NCBI GenBank assembly: GCA_028873795.1
Contig: JAPPNP010000010.1
Coordinates: 1 to 32,203, forward strand
DNA from: Chloroflexota bacterium
GTDB lineage: Bacteria > Chloroflexota > UBA11872
Length of the DNA stretch: 32,203 nt
Reading direction: 5' to 3'
The notes under the pieces are model-generated. The model did no database searches. It was not told where the DNA came from and saw nothing but the letters and a program-made list of their open reading frames with translations. The translations under genes were made by a program, and so were the position numbers. Shown in pieces: positions 6,856 to 14,169 of the stretch; the first letter of the stretch is position 1, and each line of letters begins with the position of its first letter.

Positions 6856-7781
6856 AGGAGCTCTATCCCCTCACGGGCGTCGTGCCGATCGTCAACACGC
6901 CCTTCACCGACGACGACAGGATCGACATCGCATCCTTGGAACGCCTGCTCGAGGAAGGCATCGCCGACGGCGTGAGCGGGTTCATCGTCCCGGCGGTGGC
7001 CAGCGAGGTCGCCAAGCTGACGCCCGACGAGCGGCACGTCTTCGTGCGCGAGGTGCTGGGAATCGTCGGCGGCCGCGTCACCGTCGTCGCCGGGGCCAGC
7101 GATCCCGACGCCGGGCGCGCGCGAGCCCTGGCCGAGGACGCCGTGGCCCTTGGCGTCGACGGGGTCCTCTGCGCCGTGCCCGTGCCCCTGATCGAGGATC
7201 ACGACGGGGCCGTGGACTACTTCCGCGAGGTCGCCCGCGCCGCCATGCCCATGTTGATGATTCAAGACCTGCATTGGGGCGGCTACGGCATGGCCCGCAA
7301 GACCCTGCTGCAGCTCTGGGACGAGTTGGAGTCCTTCCGCTGCCTCAAACTGGAGACCGTGCCTTCCGGCGCCAAGACCACCGAGCTGATCGACGCGACC
7401 GACGACCGGCTCACCATCGGCTGCGGCTGGTCGCTGCCACAGTTCATCGAGGCCCTCGACCGCGGCACGCATTTCACGACGACCACCGCCATCAACCGGC
7501 CGTTCGTGCACGTCTTTCGGCTGCACCAGGCCGGTCGCCGCGACGAGGCGCGCGAGCTGTTTCACCGCGTGGTGCCGTTCCTGGCGTTCGCGCACCAGTA
7601 CATCGACATCTCGATCCACTTCTACAAGCGCTACTGCGTGCGCCGCGGCCTATTCGCCACCACTCGCGTGCGCGAGCCGATCATGCCGTTCGACGCCCAC
7701 CACGCACGGGTCGCGGACGAGTTGATCGAGCTGATCTGCGAAATCGAGGACGAGTTGGGGCCGGCGGGCGGAGGCCCTTGA
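6852..7781 (+). CDS. DHDPS/NAL family class I aldolase, second paralogue
   Basis: 309 residues. Schiff-base Lys166 is visible in CLKLETV, and the N-terminal TGVVPIVNTPF and GVSGFIVPAVASE match the family. As in the paralogue at 3492-4391, the YN motif of true DHDPS is missing (LMIQDLHWGG at about 135-144), and the protein carries an extended C-terminus with FYKRYCVRRGLF. It begins in an ATGA overlap with the SDR gene, so translation is coupled. Likely role: retro-aldol cleavage or dehydration of a 2-keto-3-deoxy acid. The two paralogues are clearly different in sequence, so they probably handle different substrates or steps. Confidence 0.9.
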   Translation: MKELYPLTGVVPIVNTPFTDDDRIDIASLERLLEEGIADGVSGFIVPAVASEVAKLTPDERHVFVREVLGIVGGRVTVVAGASDPDAGRARALAEDAVALGVDGVLCAVPVPLIEDHDGAVDYFREVARAAMPMLMIQDLHWGGYGMARKTLLQLWDELESFRCLKLETVPSGAKTTELIDATDDRLTIGCGWSLPQFIEALDRGTHFTTTTAINRPFVHVFRLHQAGRRDEARELFHRVVPFLAFAHQYIDISIHFYKRYCVRRGLFATTRVREPIMPFDAHHARVADELIELICEIEDELGPAGGGP

Positions 7782-7793
7782 AGCGCACGGTGC

Positions 7794-7882
7794 GGGCGGG
7801 TTTGAAACCCGCCCCTACACCAAGCGTCCAAAACGCCTGGAGGTCTGACCGGACTGGATTCCGGCCTCCGCGGGAATGACGG
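7794..7882. repeat. Composite palindromic repeat (types B and A) between convergent genes
   Basis: Type B at 7794-7814 has 10-base arms GGGCGGGTTT/AAACCCGCCC around one G and is followed by CCTACA. Type A at 7855-7882 (TGGATTCCGGCCTCCGCGGG then AATGACGG) has one arm mismatch. Both A copies here and at 164-190 are preceded by CGGAC. It lies between the stop codons of convergent genes at 7781 and 7905, so the hairpins could act as a two-way transcription terminator (inference; no T-tract is obvious). Confidence 0.8.
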
Positions 7883-7904
7883 AGGGGTTACCTACGGGAT
7901 CCCG

Positions 7905-9230
7905 CTAGCGGGTGACGGGCCGGCCGTGGGCGAGCGCCGTCAGGACCTCGTCGGCGGCCTCCAGCGTGCGGTCGATGTCGCTTTCGGTGTGCGACGCCGA
8001 AATGTGGTTGCGCTTCAGGGCCATCGGCAGCATGTAGAACCCGCGGTCGAGCATGCCGCGGTGAAAGTCCAGGTACATCTCGTCGTCGTTCCGCAGCAGA
8101 TCGCGGTACGAGTTGGCCGGCGGGGACATGAAGTAGGTCACGAACACCGAGCCGAACTGTCTGGGGAATGCCTCCATGCCCAGCCGCTCGATGATGTCCT
8201 CGAGCCCGCTCCGCATGCGTTCGCCCAGCGCGAATAGCCGCTCGTAGAGTCCGGGCTCTTCGAGCGCCTCGATCGTGGCCAGGCAGGCGGCCATCGTCAG
8301 CGGATGCCCGTTGAACGTGCCCGAGAAGAACACGTCGCCGTCCGACGTATTGAAGTGCTGCATCAGGTCGCGCCGCCCGCAGATCGCCGCGCAGGGATAG
8401 CCATTGGCCATCGCCTTGCCCAGCGTGGTCAGGTCCGGAGTAATGCCGCTGATGGCCTGGTAGCCGCCCAGCGCGTGCCGAAAGCCCGTGACCACCTCGT
8501 CGAACACCAGTACGACCCCGTGCTCGCGCGTCAGCGCCCGAAGGCGCGTGAAGAACTCCTGCTCCGGCATCACCACGCCGATGGCGTGGGGAATGGGTTC
8601 CAGAATCACCGCCGCGATCTCGCGACCGCGCTCGGCCATGACCCGCTCCAACCCCTCCAGGTCGTTCCACTCCAGCACGATCAACTCCGCGTGCACGTCC
8701 GGCAGGATGCCGGAGGACAGCGGGTCCAGCCCGCCCAAGCGGTCGGGCGGCGAGATGACGTTGGCGAGCAGATGGTCGTGCCAGCCGTGGAAGTGCCCCT
8801 GGAATTTGACGATCGCCCGGCGGCCGGTGGCCCCGCGCGCCACCCGCACCGCGTGGTAGGTGGCCTCGGAGCCCGAGGTGCAAAACAGCACCTGCTCGGC
8901 CGACGGCACGTGCTCCACGATCTTCTCGGCTGCCCGGATCTCCAACTCGCTGGTGCCGACGCCGATGAGGTCCAGCGAGCGCTGCTGCTCGGCCACGCCC
9001 GCGGCCACGCCCGGATGCGCGTGACCGAGGATGATCGGGCCAAACGCGGCGTGGTAGTCGAGAAAGGCGTTGCCGTCCACGTCGTACAGGTAGGCGCCCT
9101 CCGCGCGCGACCAAACGATCTGCGGCTCGACCTTGCGCAGCGAGGTGTTGACCCCGCCCGGGATCACCTGTCGCGCGCGGTCGAACAGGGCCGCCGATGC
9201 GGCATGCGGCAGTGAAGATTCCTGCGTCAT
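7905..9230 (-). CDS. Glutamate-1-semialdehyde 2,1-aminomutase-like class III aminotransferase
   Basis: 441 residues, PLP-dependent fold type I. Visible: RARQVIPGGVNTS at the N-terminus, CTSGSEATYHAVRVAR (phosphate-binding), DEVVTGFR (244-251, with the PLP-pyridine Asp) and Schiff-base Lys272 in TTLGKAMANG. The C-terminal FHRGMLDRGFYMLP and SASHTESDID follow the GSAM (HemL) pattern. Differences from true HemL (GKAMANG rather than GKIIGGG, long insert YFMSPPANSYRDLL) favour a paralogue that transfers or moves an amino group on another substrate. The start chosen is the ATG at 9228-9230 (MTQESSLPHA). An upstream in-frame extension overlaps the yebC promoter. It stands alone on the minus strand at the edge of the catabolic region. 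Its substrate is unknown; real heme synthesis cannot be excluded. Confidence 0.85.
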   Translation of the reverse strand: MTQESSLPHAASAALFDRARQVIPGGVNTSLRKVEPQIVWSRAEGAYLYDVDGNAFLDYHAAFGPIILGHAHPGVAAGVAEQQRSLDLIGVGTSELEIRAAEKIVEHVPSAEQVLFCTSGSEATYHAVRVARGATGRRAIVKFQGHFHGWHDHLLANVISPPDRLGGLDPLSSGILPDVHAELIVLEWNDLEGLERVMAERGREIAAVILEPIPHAIGVVMPEQEFFTRLRALTREHGVVLVFDEVVTGFRHALGGYQAISGITPDLTTLGKAMANGYPCAAICGRRDLMQHFNTSDGDVFFSGTFNGHPLTMAACLATIEALEEPGLYERLFALGERMRSGLEDIIERLGMEAFPRQFGSVFVTYFMSPPANSYRDLLRNDDEMYLDFHRGMLDRGFYMLPMALKRNHISASHTESDIDRTLEAADEVLTALAHGRPVTR

Positions 9231-9291
9231 TGGCTGGGACTCCGGTGACTCCGCGCCAGCATAGCCCGCGCTCGGGGCCCGCGATTTCAGA

Positions 9292-9325
9292 TACGCACAA
9301 ACAGCGAACAACGCTATCCTATACT
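9292..9325 (+). promoter_or_regulatory. Candidate promoter of the yebC-ruvCAB operon
   Basis: TACGCA (9292-9297), a 17-base spacer and TATCCT (9315-9320), with an overlapping TATACT at 9320-9325, lie 37-70 bases before the yebC ATG. The -35 box is weak. The same TACGCA-17-TAnnnT pattern occurs before thyX. Based on sequence match only. Confidence 0.35.
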
Positions 9326-9361
9326 CGAGAAATCCCGCGCGGATCCCTGGGGGTGCAGGCA

Positions 9362-10117
9362 ATGTCCGGCCATTCCAAGTGGTCGCAGATCAAGCGCCAG
9401 AAGGCCGCGAACGACGCGAAGCGCGGGCAGCTTTACACCAAGATCGGGCGCGAGATCACGGTGGCCGTACAGGACGGCGGCCCCGACCCCAGTGGGAACT
9501 TCCGGCTCGAGCAGGCGCTCGCCAAAGCCCGCGCCGCGAACATGCCCAAGGACACGATCGAGCGCTCGATCCAGCGCGGGGCGGGCGGCGGCCCCGGTGA
9601 GGGCGCCTCGCTCATCGAGCTGACCTACGAGGCCTACGGTCCGGCGGGCGTCGGGCTGCTGATCGAGGTGGTCACGGACAACCGCAATCGCGCCGTCGCG
9701 GAGGTCCGCAACGCCGTCGGCAGTCTCGGGGGCACGTTTGCCGATTCCGGCTCAGTGGCCTGGCAGTTCGAGGCGCGCGGCAGTCTGGCGGTTGCGGTCG
9801 GGGACGCCGATCCCGAGGAGATCGAGCTGATGGCCATCGACGCCGGCGCCCTGGACGTGGAAGCGGCCAACGGCACGGTGCACGTGTCCACGCCCGCCGC
9901 CGACTTGGCGCGCATGCGCCGCGAGCTCAGCGACGCGGGGTACCAGGTGACCTCGGCCGATTTGATCCACGAGCCGACGACCCCTATGCCGCTGGAGTCC
10001 GCCAAGGCGGCGCAAGCCATGCGCATGGCGGAAGCCCTGGAAGAACTCGACGACGTGCAGCGCGTCTACACCACGTTGGAGATCAGCGACGACCTGCTCG
10101 CGCAGATCGCGTCCTAG
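9362..10117 (+). CDS. yebC: YebC/PmpR family DNA-binding regulatory protein
   Basis: 251 residues, the usual length of the YebC/PmpR family, cytoplasmic DNA- or ribosome-associated proteins. Diagnostic N-terminus SGHSKWSQIKRQKAANDAKR, with the family pattern GREITVAVQDGGPDP, NMPKDTIERSIQRGAG and YEAYGPAGVGLL, and later AVGSLGGTFADSGSVAWQF. The ATG at 9362 starts exactly at the conserved MSGHSKW, with a G-rich stretch 6-10 bases upstream. It is first gene of a plus-strand run continuing with ruvC 23 bases later, an arrangement common in bacteria. Recent work links some YebC proteins to translation of proline stretches; which role applies here cannot be told from the sequence. Confidence 0.97.
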   Translation: MSGHSKWSQIKRQKAANDAKRGQLYTKIGREITVAVQDGGPDPSGNFRLEQALAKARAANMPKDTIERSIQRGAGGGPGEGASLIELTYEAYGPAGVGLLIEVVTDNRNRAVAEVRNAVGSLGGTFADSGSVAWQFEARGSLAVAVGDADPEEIELMAIDAGALDVEAANGTVHVSTPAADLARMRRELSDAGYQVTSADLIHEPTTPMPLESAKAAQAMRMAEALEELDDVQRVYTTLEISDDLLAQIAS

Positions 10118-10140
10118 CGCCCGCTCACGATCCGGCGTGC

Positions 10141-10650
10141 ATGCCTGATCTGGTAACGCTGGGTATCGACCCCGGGACCGCGCGCTGTGGCTTCGGCGTC
10201 GTTGCGGGACCGCGCAATGCGCGGGCGCTGGACTCGGGGTGCATCACCACGCGGGCCAAAGACCCGCTCGGGACTCGTCTGGCAACCATCCGCGACGCGC
10301 TCGCGGATCTCATTGAGCAATATCCCATCACCGACATTGCGCTCGAGCGCCTGGGATATGCGCGTCGACTGACAACCGCCGCACAGGTCGCCTACGCCAC
10401 GGGCGTCGTCCACCTGGTGGCGGCCGACCACGGACTGCCTGTCGAGGAGTATGCGCCGAAGGAAATCAAGCTCGCCGTGGCCGGCTACGGCGCCGCCGAG
10501 AAGGACGCCGTGCAAGCCATGGTGGTCCGGCTGCTGCGCATGGCCGCACCGCCGAACTCCGACCACGCCGCCGACGCACTGGCGACGGCGCTCTGCCACC
10601 AGCACTCGATCCGCGCGCGCACGCTCGAGCGCACCCTGGGCGTCAGATGA
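10141..10650 (+). CDS. ruvC: Crossover junction endodeoxyribonuclease RuvC
   Basis: 169 residues, normal for RuvC, the dimeric nuclease that resolves Holliday junctions. Active-site residues are visible: Asp10 ([11 protein letters not shown]), Glu69 (IALERL), and near the C-terminus DHAADAL with His142 and Asp145. His rather than Asp at the third position is the form known from Thermus thermophilus Ruv[21 protein letters not shown] is the typical DNA-contact helix region. It starts with ATG 23 bases after yebC and ends in an ATGA overlap with ruvA, so ruvC and ruvA are translationally coupled. Confidence 0.97.
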   Translation: MPDLVTLGIDPGTARCGFGVVAGPRNARALDSGCITTRAKDPLGTRLATIRDALADLIEQYPITDIALERLGYARRLTTAAQVAYATGVVHLVAADHGLPVEEYAPKEIKLAVAGYGAAEKDAVQAMVVRLLRMAAPPNSDHAADALATALCHQHSIRARTLERTLGVR

Positions 10651-11225
10651 TCGGCTATCTGGAGGGCCTGGTGATCCGCACCGGCGACGACTCGCTGGTC
10701 GTCAAGGTGCACGGCACGGGTCTGGGGTTGGAGGTCGTGGTTCCGGCGCGGGCGCGCCGGTCGCCCGGCCAGCCGGTCGAGCTCCACACGCACACCCACA
10801 TCGCGTCGGACGGGGCCATCCTCGCCGGATTCGGGTCCGCGCAGGAGTTGGACATGTATCGCCACCTGCTCGACGTCACCGGCGTGGGGCCGCGGATGGC
10901 GGTGCGGGTGCTCTCCAGTCATCCGGCCGACCGCATCGTGCAGGCCCTCGACGACGAAGACCCGCGACCGTTCCAGGCGGTGTCGGGCATCGGGCGCAAG
11001 CTGGCCAATCGCATCATCCTCGAGCTGCGGGGCAAGCTGGTTCCCGAGCCCGGGATCAGGATCGGACCCAGCGGAGCCGACGAGGCGCTCGACGCGCTGG
11101 TAGGGCTTGGCTACACCCGTGTGGAGGCGCAACTGGCCCTCGAGCAGATCGCCGCGGAAGACCTCGACGTCACGAACCGGATTGCCGCGGCGCTGCGCAT
11201 CCTCGGCACGCGAGTCGCGCCGTGA
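10647..11225 (+). CDS. ruvA: Holliday junction branch migration protein RuvA
   Basis: 192 residues, full-length RuvA, the tetrameric junction-binding partner of the RuvB motor. Domain I is an OB-fold ([19 protein letters not shown]). Domain II carries two helix-hairpin-helix motifs ([15 protein letters not shown] at about 74-88 and [17 protein letters not shown] at about 110-126). Domain III ([20 protein letters not shown]) is the RuvB-contact domain. It is joined to ruvC by ATGA and to ruvB by GTGA. Confidence 0.97.
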   Translation: MIGYLEGLVIRTGDDSLVVKVHGTGLGLEVVVPARARRSPGQPVELHTHTHIASDGAILAGFGSAQELDMYRHLLDVTGVGPRMAVRVLSSHPADRIVQALDDEDPRPFQAVSGIGRKLANRIILELRGKLVPEPGIRIGPSGADEALDALVGLGYTRVEAQLALEQIAAEDLDVTNRIAAALRILGTRVAP

Positions 11226-12256
11226 CCGAGCGCATCGTCGCCGCCGACGCCGGCGGTGAGGATGGCAGCCTCGAAACCACGCTTCGCCCCGTCAGCCTGG
11301 CGGACGACGAATTCATCGGGCAGCCGCGCGTCAAGCGCGGCCTGCGCCTGATGATCGCGGCGGCGCGGCAACGCAGCGAGCCTATCGACCACATCCTGCT
11401 CGCCGGACCGCCGGGCCTTGGCAAGACCACCCTGGCCAACATCATCGCCACCGAAATGGAGGGCCGGCTGCACGTCACCTCCGGTCCGGCGCTCGAACGC
11501 CCCGGCGATCTGGCCGCCACCCTGAGCAGCATGGAGCACGGCGAGGTCTTGTTTATCGATGAGATCCACCGGCTGGGCCGGACGGTCGAGGAGATCCTGT
11601 ATCCCGCCATGGAGGACTTCGCGCTGGACATTGTGGTCGGCGCGGGCAAACCGCATGCGCGCACCTATCGGCTCGACCTGCCGCGCTTCACCGTCGTCGG
11701 CGCCACGACCCGGCACGGTCAGCTCACGCCGGCGCTCAGCGATCGATTCGGCGAGTCCTATCGCCTCGACTTTTACTCGCCCGACGAGTGCGCCCAGATC
11801 GTGCTCCGCTCGGCCGGCATCCTCGGCGTCGAAGTCGTGCCGGCCGGGGCCGCCGCCATCGCCCGGCGGGCGCGCGGCACGGCGCGGGTCTGCAACCGGC
11901 TGCTGCGCCGCGTACGCGACTTCGCCGAGGTCGAGGCGGACGGCGTGGTGACCCAAGCCGTGGCCAATCAGGCGCTCGAGGACATGGGCGTCGATCCCCA
12001 TGGCCTCGACAGCATGGATCGCCGCATACTCACCACCATCATCGAGTCCTATGCCGGCGGTCCCGTTGGACTCCAATCCCTGGCCGCCACGGTGGCCGAG
12101 GAAGTGACGACCTTGGAATCCCACTACGAGCCGTACCTGCTGCAAGCCGGCTTCCTGGCGCGGACGTCTCGCGGCCGCGTCGCCACTCCCAAGGCCTACG
12201 AGCATCTGGGATTCACCAAGGGCGATTCCGGGACGCAGCAGGGCTCGCTGCTCTAA
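11222..12256 (+). CDS. ruvB: Holliday junction branch migration DNA helicase RuvB
   Basis: 344 residues, AAA+ hexameric motor that drives branch migration. Walker A GPPGLGKT (62-69), Walker B FIDEIH (111-116), sensor 1 GATTR (160-164), and a C-terminal winged helix (about 270-335, with [12 protein letters not shown] and [13 protein letters not shown]). The usual LRDRFG motif after sensor 1 reads LSDRFG (172-177), so its first Arg is Ser while the second is kept. The start is a GTG at 11222-11224 overlapping the ruvA stop as GTGA. The reading frame is open upstream but overlaps ruvA and ruvC. Confidence 0.97.
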   Translation: MTERIVAADAGGEDGSLETTLRPVSLADDEFIGQPRVKRGLRLMIAAARQRSEPIDHILLAGPPGLGKTTLANIIATEMEGRLHVTSGPALERPGDLAATLSSMEHGEVLFIDEIHRLGRTVEEILYPAMEDFALDIVVGAGKPHARTYRLDLPRFTVVGATTRHGQLTPALSDRFGESYRLDFYSPDECAQIVLRSAGILGVEVVPAGAAAIARRARGTARVCNRLLRRVRDFAEVEADGVVTQAVANQALEDMGVDPHGLDSMDRRILTTIIESYAGGPVGLQSLAATVAEEVTTLESHYEPYLLQAGFLARTSRGRVATPKAYEHLGFTKGDSGTQQGSLL

Positions 12257-12263
12257 GGCCGTC

Positions 12264-12539
12264 GTGCCCCGGCTTGCCGCGACGGTGTATGGCCGGGTGC
12301 AGGGGGTCGCGTTTCGCTATTTCGTCCAAATCCAGGCCCGGCGACTGGGCGTCAGCGGATATGCCCGCAATCGAGCGGACGGCTATTCGGTGGAAGTCTG
12401 CGCCGAAGGCGGTCAGGCAGACCTGGATACATTGCTCGCGCAATTACGCATCGGTCCGCCCGGTGCTCGCGTGGTGCGCGTCGACGCAGAGTGGCCGTCC
12501 GCAACCGGTGAATTCACGGGCTTTACGATTCGCACCTAA
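12264..12539 (+). CDS. acyP: Acylphosphatase
   Basis: 91 residues, the family size. The enzyme hydrolyses acyl phosphates such as carbamoyl or acetyl phosphate. The active-site loop GRVQGVAFRYF holds Arg18 (the usual Gly before Phe is Ala), and Asn36 in GYARNRADG is the second catalytic residue. The start is a GTG at 12264, supported by AAGG overlapping the ruvB stop (12255-12258) and by the family N-terminus. It lies 7 bases after ruvB, so it is in the same operon. Confidence 0.93.
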   Translation: MPRLAATVYGRVQGVAFRYFVQIQARRLGVSGYARNRADGYSVEVCAEGGQADLDTLLAQLRIGPPGARVVRVDAEWPSATGEFTGFTIRT

Positions 12540-12548
12540 AATGCGCCG

Positions 12549-13781
12549 ATGCGCACGGAAACGGAAATAGCGACGCCCCGAGCAGCTCCCGAGACCGAGG
12601 CCTACCGCGGCATGCAACGGCTCGCGTGGGTCGCGCTCGTCGTGTCGCTGATTGTCTTCGTCGCCCTCGTGGTCTTCGTGCCGCGTGGGATCGGCGCGGC
12701 GCTCGGCCTCGTGCAGGAAGCGCGCGGGAGTCGCGCCCTCGTCCTCGAAGGCACCGTGCTCGTCCAGCCGCCGGCGGCGGCCACCTGGCGTCAGCTTGCG
12801 GCGTCCGCCGACTTGCCCGAGGGAACGCGGCTCCGGACCGATGATCGATCCCGTCTGCTCATCAGTCTTCCCGATGGCAGCACCCTGCTGCTGTTCAATG
12901 AGACCGAGCTCGCCCTGCAGCGCATGCAGTTCGGGCGGTTCAACGAGCGCTCGCAAGATTCCGTGCTGCGGCTGTTCACCGGTCAAGTTCGCATCGGCGT
13001 GAGCCGGCATCCGCACCTTCCAAACCGTGACATCACAGTTCTTGTCGACGACGGCAGGCTGGACTTGGCCGAAGGGAGCTATCTGGTTGAGCGCCCGGTC
13101 GAAGGCCCCAACCAGGTGGCGGTTCGCGTGGGTGAGGCTCAAGTAAGTCTCGGCAGTCGCTCACTGCGCCTCACCAGTCAATCGCGGGCGGAGTTCAACA
13201 TGGCCTCCGGCCTCATTGGGCCGCTGCCCGTCGAGCGAGACTTGATTCAAGATTCGCTGTTCGTCACCGACATCGGCAACGGACCCTGGTGGAGCTTTTT
13301 TGACACCGAGGCCGGGCCGGCAGGTCGCGTCGAAGTCAGCGACGGCACCCTGCGTTTTGTGCGACTCAGCGACGGCGCCCCCATCGACCGGCACGGTGAG
13401 AGCGGCGTCATGCAACTCCTCGACATCGATACGCGCGACCTCATGACGCTGCGGCTGCGTCTGGAGGCTCGCACCGACGTCCAGAGCCTGTCCGGCGGCG
13501 GCACGGCGGGCACGGAGTATCCGCTGATGGTTCGCTTGGTCTACGTGGACGATCAAGGCGGCGAGCAGATTTGGGGCGCGGGGTTCTACTACCAGAACGA
13601 CGACGGGCTCAGCGTCAAGCTGGGCCGGCAGGTGCTCCAGGGTCAGTGGACGACGCTCGAAGTGGACGACCTTCTCGGGGCTCTACAGCCTCCGCCCGTC
13701 AAGTTGCGCCGCATCGAGTTGCTCGGCAGCGGCTGGGAGTACGACTCCTCGATTCGCCGCGTTGAAATAACCGGACACTGA
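12549..13781 (+). CDS. Membrane-anchored FecR-domain protein
   Basis: 410 residues. A single membrane helix (about 25-44, LAWVALVVSLIVFVALVVF) follows a short charged N-terminus, giving an N-in orientation with the rest outside. Residues about 57-175 match the FecR fold (GTVLVQPPAAATWRQL, DLPEGTRLRTDDRSRLLISL, DGSTLLLF). This fold is found in sigma-regulator proteins and also in surface proteins of unknown role. The remainder (about 210-405) is beta-rich, with GPWWSFFDTEAGPAGRVEVSDG and later MVRLVYVDDQGGEQIWGAGF, resembling a carbohydrate-binding jelly-roll (inference). No FecI-type sigma factor or TonB receptor is nearby, so classical FecR signalling is unlikely. It lies 9 bases after acyP and 7 before acpS. 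Confidence 0.75.
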   Translation: MRTETEIATPRAAPETEAYRGMQRLAWVALVVSLIVFVALVVFVPRGIGAALGLVQEARGSRALVLEGTVLVQPPAAATWRQLAASADLPEGTRLRTDDRSRLLISLPDGSTLLLFNETELALQRMQFGRFNERSQDSVLRLFTGQVRIGVSRHPHLPNRDITVLVDDGRLDLAEGSYLVERPVEGPNQVAVRVGEAQVSLGSRSLRLTSQSRAEFNMASGLIGPLPVERDLIQDSLFVTDIGNGPWWSFFDTEAGPAGRVEVSDGTLRFVRLSDGAPIDRHGESGVMQLLDIDTRDLMTLRLRLEARTDVQSLSGGGTAGTEYPLMVRLVYVDDQGGEQIWGAGFYYQNDDGLSVKLGRQVLQGQWTTLEVDDLLGALQPPPVKLRRIELLGSGWEYDSSIRRVEITGH

Positions 13782-13788
13782 CCCCACC

Positions 13789-14169
13789 GTGAGCGGCCCC
13801 CGCGTCCGCACCGGCGTCGACCTGATCGAGATCGAGCGCATCCGCCAGGCGCACCACCGCTATGGCCAGAGGTTTCTCAACCGCATCTACACCGCCGCCG
13901 AGCAGGCGAGATGCCGCGGGCGCGCCGACGAGCTTGCCGCGCGCTTCGCGGCCAAGGAGGCCGTGTCCAAGGCCCTCGGCACGGGCATGCGCGGCGTGCT
14001 GTGGAAGGAGATCGAGGTCGTGAACGATCCGCGCGGCAAGCCGCTCGTGCGGCTTCACGGCGCCGCCGAGCGGCGGGCAGCCGAGCTTGGCATCCACGAT
14101 ATGGACATCAGCCTCACCCACAGCCGCGACCAGGCCATCGCCTTCGTCGTGGCGCTCAGCAGCCCATGA
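13789..14169 (+). CDS. acpS: Holo-[acyl-carrier-protein] synthase
   Basis: 126 residues, normal for AcpS, which transfers 4'-phosphopantetheine from CoA to acyl carrier protein. Mg2+ ligands are visible as Asp11 (GVDLIEIERI) and Glu57 (FAAKEAVSKALG); the C-terminal SLTHSRDQAIAFVVAL is diagnostic. The start is a GTG at 13789, 7 bases after the previous stop. It ends in an ATGA overlap with the nnrE-nnrD fusion; acpS next to nnrD is a common bacterial pairing. Confidence 0.96.
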   Translation: MSGPRVRTGVDLIEIERIRQAHHRYGQRFLNRIYTAAEQARCRGRADELAARFAAKEAVSKALGTGMRGVLWKEIEVVNDPRGKPLVRLHGAAERRAAELGIHDMDISLTHSRDQAIAFVVALSSP

